A stretch of DNA of 36,713 nt. Origin: Tannerella sp. oral taxon 808. GTDB lineage: Bacteria > Bacteroidota > Bacteroidia > Bacteroidales > Tannerellaceae. Where the stretch lies: the NCBI GenBank assembly GCA_002890585.1, contig MIQB01000014.1:1-36713 (forward strand). The letters run 5' to 3'. Within the stretch, counting starts at the first letter, position 1, and every line of letters begins with the position of its first letter. Below, piece after piece: positions 1 through 8,663 of this stretch. Below the pieces are notes generated by a model, which saw only the letters and a list, made by a program, of their open reading frames with translations, was not told the DNA's origin and searched no databases. The position numbers were made by a program, and so were the translations under genes.

Positions 1-24
1 ACCTACGCAGAGGGACCTCCGCGC

Positions 25-1278
25 TTACATTGCGTACCGCATGGGGTATTGCAACAGTAACAACGAACTATCCCCGTAGCTCAGGAACCGGAACTCATGC
101 GCCAGTGCATAATCATAGATCGCGCGCCAATCGCTGCCGACAAAAGCCGAGACGAGCAGCAGCAGCGTGCTCTGCGGCTGATGGAAGTTCGTCACCATGC
201 CACGCACGATCTTAAACGTGTAGCCCGGCGCAATGATGATCTGCGTAGAAGCCAACAGCCGCTCCTCCCCCCTGCGATCCAAGTAATCCACGATCGCACT
301 GAGCGCCTCCGTCGGCGCGATGGTGGGCGCATCATCGGCGTAGGGCGCCCACTGACTGACGGCAAGCCGATCCACGCCATCCATCGAGCCCCCCCCCGCA
401 GCGAGCGCGCTACCTATATAATAGAGGCTCTCAAGCGTGCGCACCGACGTGGTGCCAACGGCGATCACATGCTCTGGCCTGGCCAGCAGCTGCTCAATCG
501 TGCGCCGACTGACGGCGAAGTGCTCCGTATGCATCTCATGCCCCCCGATCGTCTCGCTCTTGACCGGCCGGAAGGTGCCCGCCCCGACATGCAGCGTCAC
601 CTCCTCACGCCCGAACCCACGGGCATCGAGCGCGGCCAGTACCTCGGGCGTGAAGTGCAACCCCGCCGTGGGCGCCGCCACGGAACCTTTCACCCGCGAA
701 TAGACCGTCTGATAGGTGCGCAGATCCTCCGGCTCCGTCTCGCGATGCAAGTAGGGCGGGATGGGCAGCACACCCGCAGCCTCGAGCACCTCAGCGAACG
801 TTCGTCGCGGGTTATCCCAGCTGAAGGTGACCACCGGATGCGGATCATCCGGCTCCGAGGTGCGTTCAGCCGTCAATGTGGCCGCCTCGCCATGGATCAT
901 CACCGTGCGTTGCAACGCGCCGCCCCGCCAACGCTTGCTGTTGCCCACAAGGCAGTGCCAGCTGCACCGTTCCGTCTGGCTGAACGACTGCTCATAGTCG
1001 CACGGATCGGCAGGCTCGAGGCAGAAGACCTCGATCAGCGCTCCGGTGGCCTTGCGGAAGAGCAGCCGAGCACGGATGACGCGTGTGTTGTTGAAGACGA
1101 GGAGGGCGCCATCGGGCAGCATCTCGGGCAGGCAGCGAAAGCGTGTCTCGCTGATGTGCCCACCGCGATAGACGAGCAGTTTGGAAGCGTCGCGCTCTGG
1201 GAGGGGGTATTTAGCGATCCGCTCGTCGGGGAGCGGATAGGCGTAATCGTCGATGTGGATGTCTTTGGGGGTAATCAT
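25..1278 (-). CDS. queA: S-adenosylmethionine:tRNA ribosyltransferase-isomerase QueA
   Basis: This cytoplasmic enzyme transfers and isomerises the ribosyl group of SAM onto 7-aminomethyl-7-deazaguanine in tRNA, giving epoxyqueuosine in the queuosine pathway. The 417-residue protein opens with MITPKDIHIDDYAYPLP and contains LLVFNNTRVIRARL, the conserved GSVAAPTAGLHFT block and the C-terminal MVTNFHQPQSTLLLLVSAF block, all typical of QueA. The reading frame stays open upstream to 1560, but that extension runs through the tRNA gene and the promoter, so the ATG at 1276-1278 is chosen. The length is somewhat above the usual 340-360 residues because of insertions in the middle (for example around SFSQTERCSW), which is common in Bacteroidales. 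It lies just downstream of a tRNA-Pro gene and its terminator and has its own promoter. Confidence 0.95.
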   Translation of the reverse strand: MITPKDIHIDDYAYPLPDERIAKYPLPERDASKLLVYRGGHISETRFRCLPEMLPDGALLVFNNTRVIRARLLFRKATGALIEVFCLEPADPCDYEQSFSQTERCSWHCLVGNSKRWRGGALQRTVMIHGEAATLTAERTSEPDDPHPVVTFSWDNPRRTFAEVLEAAGVLPIPPYLHRETEPEDLRTYQTVYSRVKGSVAAPTAGLHFTPEVLAALDARGFGREEVTLHVGAGTFRPVKSETIGGHEMHTEHFAVSRRTIEQLLARPEHVIAVGTTSVRTLESLYYIGSALAAGGGSMDGVDRLAVSQWAPYADDAPTIAPTEALSAIVDYLDRRGEERLLASTQIIIAPGYTFKIVRGMVTNFHQPQSTLLLLVSAFVGSDWRAIYDYALAHEFRFLSYGDSSLLLLQYPMRYAM

Positions 1279-1286
1279 AACGGCGG

Positions 1287-1318
1287 CAAAAGTAGAGGGG
1301 GGATGCTGTGGGAGCAAA
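1287..1318 (-). promoter_or_regulatory. Bacteroidota-type promoter of queA
   Basis: On the minus strand a TTTG (-33 element, 1315-1318) is followed after exactly 20 bp by TACTTTTG (-7 element, 1287-1294). This matches the Bacteroides consensus TTTG-N19-21-TAnnTTTG. The -7 box ends only 8 bases before the queA ATG, so the leader would be only a few nucleotides long. Confidence 0.75.
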
Positions 1319-1331
1319 AAGCGACGGAGAC

Positions 1332-1370
1332 AAAAAGAAAGAGGGACGATCCCTCTCGGATAGTCCCTCT
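1332..1370 (-). terminator. Terminator after tRNA-Pro
   Basis: Read on the minus strand, GAGGGAC pairs with GTCCCTC (1363-1369 with 1341-1347) and is followed by TTTCTTTTT. It lies between the tRNA gene and the queA promoter, so it probably ends the tRNA transcript. Confidence 0.65.
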
Positions 1371-1405
1371 CATTTTGAAAAAGAATTTTCTTGTGATATG
1401 TCTCG

Positions 1406-1479
1406 TCGGGATGAGACGACTCGAACGTCCGACCTCCACGTCCCGAACGTGGCGCGCTAACCAACTGTGCTACATCCCG
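1406..1479 (-). tRNA. tRNA-Pro (anticodon CGG)
   Basis: The minus strand folds as a 74-nt cloverleaf. The acceptor stem is CGGGATG/CATCCCG, and the D arm has a GTTGGTTA loop. The anticodon stem CCACG/CGTGG encloses TTCGGGA, giving anticodon CGG, which reads CCG proline codons. The T arm GGACG-TTCGAGT-CGTCT is regular. The discriminator base is A and the 3' CCA is not encoded. One A-C mismatch is present in the D stem. Confidence 0.92.
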
Positions 1480-1685
1480 CGTTGTCGTTGACGGCGGCAA
1501 ATGTAACAACATTCCCATACCACCAAATTTTCTTTTTGCCCTGTGAAAAGCGCTGCGCACCCCTTGTCAATAGGGCTATTCGTTTATTTGCGCCTCGATT
1601 TTCCGGGCGAGACGTACAGGCGCCCTCCTTCTGGCGGCCCTGCACACTCCCCCGAACCATTTCAACCCACTATATATTAATAGGT

Positions 1686-2717
1686 ATGAGCAACGTAACG
1701 ATACTTGGAATAGAATCTTCGTGCGACGACACGTCGTGCGCTGTGATACGCGACGGTGTGCTGCTCTCGAACGTGATTGCCAGCCAGGCCGTGCATGAGG
1801 CTTACGGCGGCGTGGTGCCCGAACTGGCTTCGCGGGCACATCAGCAGAACATTGTGCCAGTCGTCGCTGAGGCGCTGCGCCGAGCGGGCGTAGATCGCAG
1901 GGAGCTGACGGCAGTGGCCTTCACGCGAGGGCCGGGACTGTTAGGGTCGCTCTTGGTGGGCACGTCGTTCGCCAAGGGATTGGCCATCGCTCTGAGCATT
2001 CCCATGATCGAGGTCAATCATTTGCAGGCGCATGTGCTGGCACACTTCATTAAGCTGCCAAATGACGAGAGCGCACACCCGCAGTTCCCCTTCATCTGCC
2101 TGCTCGTCTCGGGGGGCAACTCGCAGATCATCCGTGTGGAGGCGTACGACCGCATGGAGGTGATCGGGCAGACGATTGATGATGCGGCTGGCGAAGCCTT
2201 CGACAAGTGCGCTAAGGTGATGGGGCTGGGATACCCCGGCGGACCGGTGGTGGATAGGCTGGCGCGCGAGGGCAATGCGCAGGCGTTCACGTTTAGTAAG
2301 CCGCACGTCGCGGGCTACGACTACAGCTTCAGCGGACTGAAGACGTCCTTCCTCTACACCCTGCGCGACGCGCTGAAGGTGGATCCAGACTTTGTGGAAA
2401 AGCATCGAGCCGACCTCTGCGCTTCGCTGCAAGCCACGGTGATCGATATGCTGATGGATAAGCTACGCCGCGCTGTCAGCGATAGCGGCATCCGCGAGGT
2501 GGCCGTGGCTGGGGGCGTCTCGGCGAACTCGGGGCTGCGCGAGGCCTTCCGTGAACATGCCCAGCGCCTCGGGTGGAAGATCTATCTGCCACCCAACGCC
2601 TTCACGACGGACAATGCCGCAATGGTGGCTATGACGGGATACTTCAAGTATGCCGATGGCCTGTTCTGCCCGATGGACGCGGCGCCCTATGCGCGCGTCA
2701 CGTCGCGGCTTGGTTGA
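1686..2717 (+). CDS. tsaD: tRNA N6-adenosine threonylcarbamoyltransferase TsaD
   Basis: TsaD transfers the threonylcarbamoyl group from TC-AMP to A37 of ANN-decoding tRNAs (t6A synthesis), acting with TsaB/TsaE. The 343-residue length is normal for the family. It begins ILGIESSCDDTSCAV, carries the metal-binding HxxxH (His112 and His116 in NHLQAHVLAH), the LVSGGNSQI phosphate-binding segment, the DDAAGEAFDKCAKVMGLGYPGGP block and a late VAGGVSANSGLR motif. The frame extends upstream to 1467 but that part overlaps the tRNA gene on the other strand and is not TsaD-like, so ATG 1686, preceded by an AT-rich leader, is chosen. TsaC, which supplies its substrate, is encoded 87 bp downstream. Confidence 0.97.
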   Translation: MSNVTILGIESSCDDTSCAVIRDGVLLSNVIASQAVHEAYGGVVPELASRAHQQNIVPVVAEALRRAGVDRRELTAVAFTRGPGLLGSLLVGTSFAKGLAIALSIPMIEVNHLQAHVLAHFIKLPNDESAHPQFPFICLLVSGGNSQIIRVEAYDRMEVIGQTIDDAAGEAFDKCAKVMGLGYPGGPVVDRLAREGNAQAFTFSKPHVAGYDYSFSGLKTSFLYTLRDALKVDPDFVEKHRADLCASLQATVIDMLMDKLRRAVSDSGIREVAVAGGVSANSGLREAFREHAQRLGWKIYLPPNAFTTDNAAMVAMTGYFKYADGLFCPMDAAPYARVTSRLG

Positions 2718-2771
2718 CCATAAGTAACCCGTAAAACAGAGCAAGAGCAAAGAGCGCCCCCCGAACAGCCT

Positions 2772-2779
2772 TACTTTTG
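2772..2779 (+). promoter_or_regulatory. Candidate -7 promoter box for tsaC
   Basis: TACTTTTG matches TAnnTTTG and lies 25 bp before the tsaC ATG. No clear -33 TTTG is seen at 19-21 bp upstream. It suggests tsaC can be transcribed separately from tsaD. Confidence 0.5.
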
Positions 2780-2804
2780 GTACCCAATTAAAAACCCATA
2801 GACC

Positions 2805-3425
2805 ATGCTTTTGAAGATTTACCCAGACAACCCTAACCCAAAGGAGATTGACCGCGTGGCGAACACCCTGCGCGACGGCGGGCTCGTGATTTACCCCACG
2901 GACACGCTCTACGCCATCGGGTGCGACGCCCTGAACATCCGCGCCGTGGAGCGCATCTGCCGCATCAAGGGCATAGACCCGCAGAAAAGCAAGCTCTCCA
3001 TCGTCTGCCACGACCTCTCTGAGGCTGGCGCCTACACACGCATCGACAACGACGCCTTCAAGCTCATGAAGCGCCATCTGCCCGGCGCCTTCACCTTCAT
3101 TCTGCCCGCTGGCCCCGACCTGCCACGCATCTACAAGAACCGGCGCGAGGTGGGCCTGCGCATCCCCGACAATGTCATCGCCTGTGAGCTCGTCCGTGCC
3201 CTGGGCAACCCGATGCTCACCATGTCCGTCCGCGATCCGGCCAGCGAGCGCGAGGATCCGGAATATCTGACCGACCCGGAGCTGATCCACGAGAAGTTCG
3301 ATGGGCGCGTCGACATCGTGATCGATGGTGGCATCGGAGAGGCGGTGGGCTCCACCGTGGTGGATTGCACCACCCAGCCCTTCGCCATCCTTAGGCAAGG
3401 AAAGGGCGTGATGGATGGCGTGTAA
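2805..3425 (+). CDS. tsaC: L-threonylcarbamoyladenylate synthase (TsaC/Sua5/YrdC family)
   Basis: This enzyme makes threonylcarbamoyl-AMP from threonine, bicarbonate and ATP, the first step of t6A synthesis. The 206-residue single YrdC domain shows the family motifs GGLVIYPTDTLYAIGCD near residues 25-42, RIKGIDPQKSKLSIVC, LPGAFTFILPAG and VGLRIPDN. It lacks the extra C-terminal Sua5 domain, so it is the short TsaC type. The ATG at 2805 follows an A-rich leader. The gene sits directly after tsaD, a functional pairing that supports both calls. Confidence 0.95.
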   Translation: MLLKIYPDNPNPKEIDRVANTLRDGGLVIYPTDTLYAIGCDALNIRAVERICRIKGIDPQKSKLSIVCHDLSEAGAYTRIDNDAFKLMKRHLPGAFTFILPAGPDLPRIYKNRREVGLRIPDNVIACELVRALGNPMLTMSVRDPASEREDPEYLTDPELIHEKFDGRVDIVIDGGIGEAVGSTVVDCTTQPFAILRQGKGVMDGV

Positions 3426-3454
3426 AAGAGATCATTAACCCCCACACACTGAAT

Positions 3455-3685
3455 ATGAAGACTGCATTACACATCGATTTGACGTTCGACCAAGTGCTCG
3501 ATATGGTGAAGCAATTGCCCCTGCAACAGAAAATCAGGCTGAGCAAAGAGTTGGAGAAAGAAACAATCGACAGCATGCTCACCCGCCTGCTGGAATCATT
3601 CCGAACAGACGAGCTCGATCAAAACACCATAGACGAGGAGGTGGAAAGGGTAAGGCAAAAGCTGTATGAAAGACAGAACGGTTAG
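3455..3685 (+). CDS. Small antitoxin-like protein (VapB/PIN-partner type)
   Basis: A 76-residue charged protein with predicted alpha-helical character: an N-terminal stretch MKTALHIDLTFDQVLDMVKQ, then LPLQQKIRLSKELEKE, and an acidic C-terminal tail. This composition and its position immediately before a PIN-domain start, with a 20-bp overlap, fit the antitoxin half of a Bacteroidota type II toxin-antitoxin pair. The partner toxin is truncated (see the next feature), so the antitoxin is probably a relic or a free-standing decoy. The name is by context; no DNA-binding motif is obvious by eye. Confidence 0.6.
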   Translation: MKTALHIDLTFDQVLDMVKQLPLQQKIRLSKELEKETIDSMLTRLLESFRTDELDQNTIDEEVERVRQKLYERQNG

Positions 3686-3785
3686 AATCATCATCGACAC
3701 AAACGTGTGGATCAGCTTCCTGATCGGCAAACGACTATCCGGCATAAAACAGCACCTCACTGACGGCCGAATAAAGATCGATTAG
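3666..3785 (+). pseudogene. N-terminal remnant of a PIN-domain toxin
   Basis: A 39-codon frame beginning MKDRTVRIIIDTNVWISFL reads exactly like the first strand and helix of a PIN-family (COG1569-like) toxin, including the first catalytic Asp in IIIDTN. It stops after TDGRIKID, where an intact protein would continue for about 100 more residues with the remaining acidic residues. The start overlaps the antitoxin gene by 20 bp, the usual arrangement for such pairs. The missing C-terminal part has a close counterpart at 17751-18098, on the other strand, beginning at the matching point. Confidence 0.7.
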
Positions 3786-3824
3786 GCAGGGCGCAAATAG
3801 GTCAGCACCGTCGTGGATTAATCG

Positions 3825-3832
3825 TAGTTTTG
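3825..3832 (+). promoter_or_regulatory. Candidate -7 promoter box for the aldolase gene
   Basis: TAGTTTTG matches TAnnTTTG and is 49 bp upstream of the aldolase ATG. No convincing -33 TTTG is present. It would drive the aldolase-gpmA pair. Confidence 0.45.
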
Positions 3833-3881
3833 TCCCCGTCAACAATCAGTTGATCAAGTGTTCCACCTAAAAAAAATCATT

Positions 3882-4934
<1,053 letters not shown>

Positions 4935-4943
4935 CTCCGGGAG

Positions 4944-5702
4944 ATGAGTGACATGAAGAAGATCGTATTGCTGCGCCACGGCGAAAGCCAGTGGAACAAG
5001 GAGAACCGCTTCACGGGCTGGACGGACGTCGACCTGAGCGAGAAGGGCGTAGCCGAGGCTGAGAAGGCCGGTGACGCACTCCGCGATGCAGGCTTTGCCT
5101 TCGGCATGGCTTACACCTCTTACCTCAAGCGCGCCGTCAAGACGCTCAACTGCGTACTCGACCGCATGAACGAGGACTGGATCCCCGTAGAGAAGACGTG
5201 GCGCCTCAACGAGAAGCATTACGGCACACTCCAGGGCCTGAACAAGAGCGAAACGGCCGCCAAGTATGGCGACGAGCAGGTACACATCTGGCGTCGTAGC
5301 TACGACATCGCCCCCGTGGCCATGACAGCCGACGACCCCCGCAACCCGGACAAGGATCCGCGTTACGCCGGTGTACCGGATGAATATCTGCCCCGCACCG
5401 AGTCGCTCAAGGATGCCATCGCGCGCGTCATGCCCTATTGGGAGTGCGTCATCTTCCCCTCCCTCAAGCAGCACGATAATCTGTTAGTCGTAGCTCACGG
5501 AAACAGCCTTCGCGGCATCGTGAAGCACCTCAAGGGCATCTCCGATACGGACATCGCCTCGCTGAACCTGCCTACGGCCGTGCCGTATGTGTTCGAGTTC
5601 GACGACAAGTTGGAACTGACGAAGGACTACTTCTTAGGCGATCCCGAGGAGGTGCGTAAGCTGATGGAGGCCGTGGCTAAGCAAGGCGCAGCCAAGAAAT
5701 GA
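4944..5702 (+). CDS. gpmA: 2,3-bisphosphoglycerate-dependent phosphoglycerate mutase
   Basis: This enzyme interconverts 3- and 2-phosphoglycerate in glycolysis using a phosphohistidine. The 252-residue protein carries the LLRHGESQWNKENRFTGWTD signature with the phospho-acceptor His12, the WRLNEKHYGTLQGLNKSE block and the second catalytic histidine in VVAHGNSLRGIV. The length is normal for the cofactor-dependent family. ATG 4944 and ATG 4953 are both possible; the shorter form begins MKKIVLLRHGES as in many relatives. The gene is 9 bp behind the aldolase gene and is followed by a strong hairpin. Confidence 0.96.
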   Translation: MSDMKKIVLLRHGESQWNKENRFTGWTDVDLSEKGVAEAEKAGDALRDAGFAFGMAYTSYLKRAVKTLNCVLDRMNEDWIPVEKTWRLNEKHYGTLQGLNKSETAAKYGDEQVHIWRRSYDIAPVAMTADDPRNPDKDPRYAGVPDEYLPRTESLKDAIARVMPYWECVIFPSLKQHDNLLVVAHGNSLRGIVKHLKGISDTDIASLNLPTAVPYVFEFDDKLELTKDYFLGDPEEVRKLMEAVAKQGAAKK

Positions 5703-5745
5703 TCGGATAGGCGGGCACTGATTGCCCTGACCTGTACACACGAAT

Positions 5746-5805
5746 GAATCGCGTGCGAACGGTGGAGGATATGCTCCTCGCCGCCTCGCACGCGATTCTG
5801 TTTTT
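5746..5805 (+). terminator. Rho-independent terminator of the aldolase-gpmA operon
   Basis: A perfect 13-bp stem, GAATCGCGTGCGA (5746-5758) with TCGCACGCGATTC (5786-5798), is followed by TGTTTTT. The 27-nt loop contains a smaller GAGGA/TCCTC hairpin. Confidence 0.85.
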
Positions 5806-5898
5806 ATCCATGTGGCCAAGACGCGTGTGTGTGGCCGCGCACTTGCGGAGAATCATCCGACGCAGAGGCCTTGGCCGTTCTTCGTTATTCCGTTTCCC

Positions 5899-7740
5899 TT
5901 ATTTCTTCTTCAGCGTGAGGATGGTTACGGAATTGGCGGGGAAGGCGTAGACCGTGGACCAACGGGAGAGGCGAACGTTGCGGATCACGGGCACGACGGC
6001 CGTCGGATGGTCGAGCGTGTTGCGAGCCGAAGCGGGGGCGGCGAGGCTGACGATGTGAGCCGAGGAGGCGATGCTGCCACCCTCGATGCGGAGGGCTGTA
6101 CGCTCGTCGTGCTGCGTGGTGTTGACCACCTTGAGGATGATTGTGTGGCTGCCCGGATCAAGGGTGGCGACGGCGACGATGGACGGGCACGAAGGGACCG
6201 AGGCCTCGATGATCCGTTGGTTATTGATTGAGCAACGGATCACCTCGTCTGAGCATTCCACCCGCGCTTCGATCCAGCCGGCTGTGTGCGTGATGGCGAC
6301 GGGGCCGGCGAGGATGCACTCTGAGGTGCCGGCGAGGTGGATGAGTTGCGCGGTGCTGTCGGTCAGTTCCAAGGCGATGGCGTCGCGACGGGCGCCGGGG
6401 AGGCCGTTGTCGCGCACCTGAAGGCGGACGGCGCCGCTGCTGCCGGGCGATTTGCGCAGGAGGCGCGCCGTGAAGGTATAGTTGCACGCCTTGGCGTTGC
6501 CCACCGTATCGGCCCATTCCACCGCGAAGGCGTCGCCCATGACGGCGACCGACGTGCGGCCGCAGGTGATGAGTGGCTTGCGAGCCGTCGCTACGTCGGT
6601 GTGGAGCAGGCGGCGGCCGCGGTGGTCAGCAAAGAGTTGCCAGACGTAATAGGAAGGTGTCCGGATGAGGCTGCCCCGCTCCGTGAGGAGGAGGCCGCCC
6701 ACGAGCGGCGTGTAAGCCAGGCATCTGACGGCGCCCGGACGCCGCTCCACGCCGATGAGGAAGGCTGCCTCGCCGACGGCCGCGCGCATCGTGCCGCCGT
6801 CGCTGGTCTGGGCTGCTCCGAAGGCGTCGGCGTAAACAGAAGAGGTGGCGTAGAGGCCTGTGCTGTCGCGCGTGAAGAGGTCGGCGTGAGCCGTGAGCAG
6901 GTCGGCGCTCATGGTGTAGCGTTGGCCGCCGTCGGGAGTCGCGGCGATCATGATGGGGCGCACGTTGAGGTCGCGGCTGAGCTGTGTGTATTCGCTTGAG
7001 CTGACGCGGCGTGTGCCATCGTTCGAGGGCATGCGGCCGGAGAAGCGGATGAAGCGCGGATGCAACTCGGCGATGGCTTCGATCAGATCGGCTCGGAGGC
7101 CTCCGGGTCGGTCGCGCCACGTCGCCTGCGGGAGGAGGGAGACCATGTCTAACCCAAACGAGGCGCCGCTGTCGGCCTCGAAGACGAGCGCAGCGCTGCG
7201 TGCGCTGTCGGTGGCCGTGAAGGAGTGGTGGAGCTCGGTCCATGTGTCGGGGAGGGGCAGGCGGAGGGGCTCGGCGAGCTGGCGGCCGGCGGAGTCGCGC
7301 AGGGAGATGGTGAGCGTGTTGCCGACGGTGCCGTGCAGGTAACACGTCAGGTTGAAGCGTTGGCCGCGCGCTATGGCGATGCTGTGCGAGGCGTCGGCCA
7401 CCGCTCCGCCGCGCGCCAGGAGCGAGCGCCGGTTCGTCTCACTCAGCGGTGCGCGTGTGTCGATCATCAGTGTGGAGGCCGCGTTGAGGGCGCGCCAACC
7501 CACGATCGAGTCTGCCGCCTCTGTGTCGTTTGCTTCAAAGCTGCCGTTTCGGATCATCTCGGCCGCCCAGCCGCCCAGCGCTTCGGCCTCGCCCTCGGGT
7601 GTGACCCCGTAGAGGTCGCGATCGACGGCCACGGTTGGCCGGGTCAGGTCGATGGTAATGGTGGACGTGGCCGGCATCTCGGGTCGGCATGCGCAGAGCA
7701 GACAGGCGGCCAGCGCGGCGGTGGTATATCGTAAGTTCAT
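5899..7740 (-). CDS. GH51 alpha-L-arabinofuranosidase-like lipoprotein, catalytic core apparently lost
   Basis: A 613-residue secreted lipoprotein. The signal peptide ends LLCAC, with Cys18 as the likely lipidated residue. Residues 30-200 look like the N-terminal carbohydrate-binding-type region of GH51 arabinofuranosidases (DLYGVTPEGEAEALGGWAAE, MIRNGSFE), followed by the family hallmark LDMVSLLPQATWRDRPGGLR (198-216) and LHPRFIRFSG (226-235). The barrel is then very short. The usual GNE acid/base segment is not found, and where relatives have VYASEYA or AGEYA with the nucleophile Glu this protein has SVYADAFGAA (301-310). It rejoins the family at AAVGEAAFLIGVERR and SYYVWQLF and has a C-terminal beta domain. 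I therefore call it GH51-like and probably catalytically dead or altered. Starts at 7755 and 7761 are also possible. It stands alone beyond array 1. Confidence 0.72.
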   Translation of the reverse strand: MNLRYTTAALAACLLCACRPEMPATSTITIDLTRPTVAVDRDLYGVTPEGEAEALGGWAAEMIRNGSFEANDTEAADSIVGWRALNAASTLMIDTRAPLSETNRRSLLARGGAVADASHSIAIARGQRFNLTCYLHGTVGNTLTISLRDSAGRQLAEPLRLPLPDTWTELHHSFTATDSARSAALVFEADSGASFGLDMVSLLPQATWRDRPGGLRADLIEAIAELHPRFIRFSGRMPSNDGTRRVSSSEYTQLSRDLNVRPIMIAATPDGGQRYTMSADLLTAHADLFTRDSTGLYATSSVYADAFGAAQTSDGGTMRAAVGEAAFLIGVERRPGAVRCLAYTPLVGGLLLTERGSLIRTPSYYVWQLFADHRGRRLLHTDVATARKPLITCGRTSVAVMGDAFAVEWADTVGNAKACNYTFTARLLRKSPGSSGAVRLQVRDNGLPGARRDAIALELTDSTAQLIHLAGTSECILAGPVAITHTAGWIEARVECSDEVIRCSINNQRIIEASVPSCPSIVAVATLDPGSHTIILKVVNTTQHDERTALRIEGGSIASSAHIVSLAAPASARNTLDHPTAVVPVIRNVRLSRWSTVYAFPANSVTILTLKKK

Positions 7741-7771
7741 CTTGTTGCGAATCATAATCATGTGTGGGGGG

Positions 7772-7779
7772 CAAAAGTA
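7772..7779 (-). promoter_or_regulatory. Candidate -7 promoter box for the GH51-like gene
   Basis: TACTTTTG on the minus strand matches TAnnTTTG, 31 bp before the ATG at 7740 and 10 bp before the alternative ATG at 7761. The short distance to 7761 slightly favours the 7740 or 7755 start. No -33 TTTG is seen. Confidence 0.5.
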
Positions 7780-7849
7780 GGCCGCCCCGGGTGAGCGCGG
7801 TTTATGCTGGGCAGAAATGGCTTGCAAACGGCCATCCAACGCAGGTTTT

Positions 7850-8626
7850 GCCCCCAAAAGCAACCGTTTTAGGCTTCAATCGCCCGTCGTAGCCCCAAAA
7901 GCAGCTACGACGGGAATCAAACGCTTATCGTAGCCCCAAAAGCAGCCGCGAAGGGGATCAAACGCTCGTCGTGGCCTGAAAATAATGGTTTATTGAATGC
8001 TTTTATATGGATCATTCTTGATTTACGGTGTAAATTGGGATCTTTCATAGTGTTGGTACTTAAATTACGTCGTAAATCGGATGCTTTTAGCTTAACTGTA
8101 TATAGTTTACGCTGTAAATCGGATGATTTTATATTGACCGTACTTAAATTACGACGTAAATCGTACGCTTTTAATATGAAAGCCTATTATTTACGACGTA
8201 AATCGTATGCTTTTAATATGAAAGCCTATCACTTACGGTGTAAATCGTATGCTTTTAATATGATAGCCTATAAATTACGGTGTAAATCGTATACTTTTAA
8301 TATGAAAGCTTTCAATTAACGATGTAAATTGAGCATATTCAATCTAAAAGCATCTGATTTACGACGTAATTTAAGTACGACCAATCTAAAAGCCTATGAT
8401 TTACGCCGTAATTTAAGTACGATCAATATAAAAGCATCCGATTTACACCGTAAATCAAGAATGATCCATATAAAAGCATTCAATAAACCATTATTTTCAG
8501 GCCACGACGAGCGTTTGATCCCCTTCGCGGCTGCTTTTGGGGCTACGATAAGCGTTTGATTCCCGTCGTAGCTGCTTTTGGGGCTACGACGGGCGATTGA
8601 AGCCTAAAACGGTTGCTTTTGGGGGC
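7850..8626. repeat. Array 1: 777-bp palindrome with eleven dyads spaced exactly 42 bp
   Basis: Perfect 186-bp inverted arms (7850-8035 and 8441-8626) enclose 405 bp of AT-rich repeats. Eleven dyads of the form ATTTACGNCGTAAAT have centres at 8028, 8070, 8112, 8154, 8196, 8238, 8280, 8322, 8364, 8406 and 8448. Each step is 42 bp, and the sixth dyad (8238) is the midpoint of the whole element. The arms also contain units spaced 41 bp (CCCCAAAAGCA at 7852, 7893, 7934). An extra unit (GGCTACGACGGGCGATTG) continues to about 8646. Because 42 is a multiple of 3 the core reads as open frames of 14-residue repeats, but these are not convincing genes. It fills the gap between the end of the GNAT operon and the GH51-like promoter. 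Confidence 0.95.
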
Positions 8627-8663
8627 TACGACGGGCGATTGAAGCCCGAAAAACGGTCTGATT

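Noticed and set aside
97..1491. Long plus-strand open frame opposite queA
   Set aside because: It is the antisense of queA and runs through the tRNA gene; high GC makes such shadows common.
7993..8559. Open frames encoding 14-residue repeats (LRRKSYAFNMKAY type) within array 1
   Set aside because: They exist because a 42-bp unit is a multiple of three; the sequence is symmetric on both strands, has no codon bias like its neighbours, and no leader or known domain.
7850..8626. CRISPR array
   Set aside because: There are no unique spacers: the inter-dyad sequences are themselves repeated and mirrored, and no cas genes are present. The same applies to the other five arrays.
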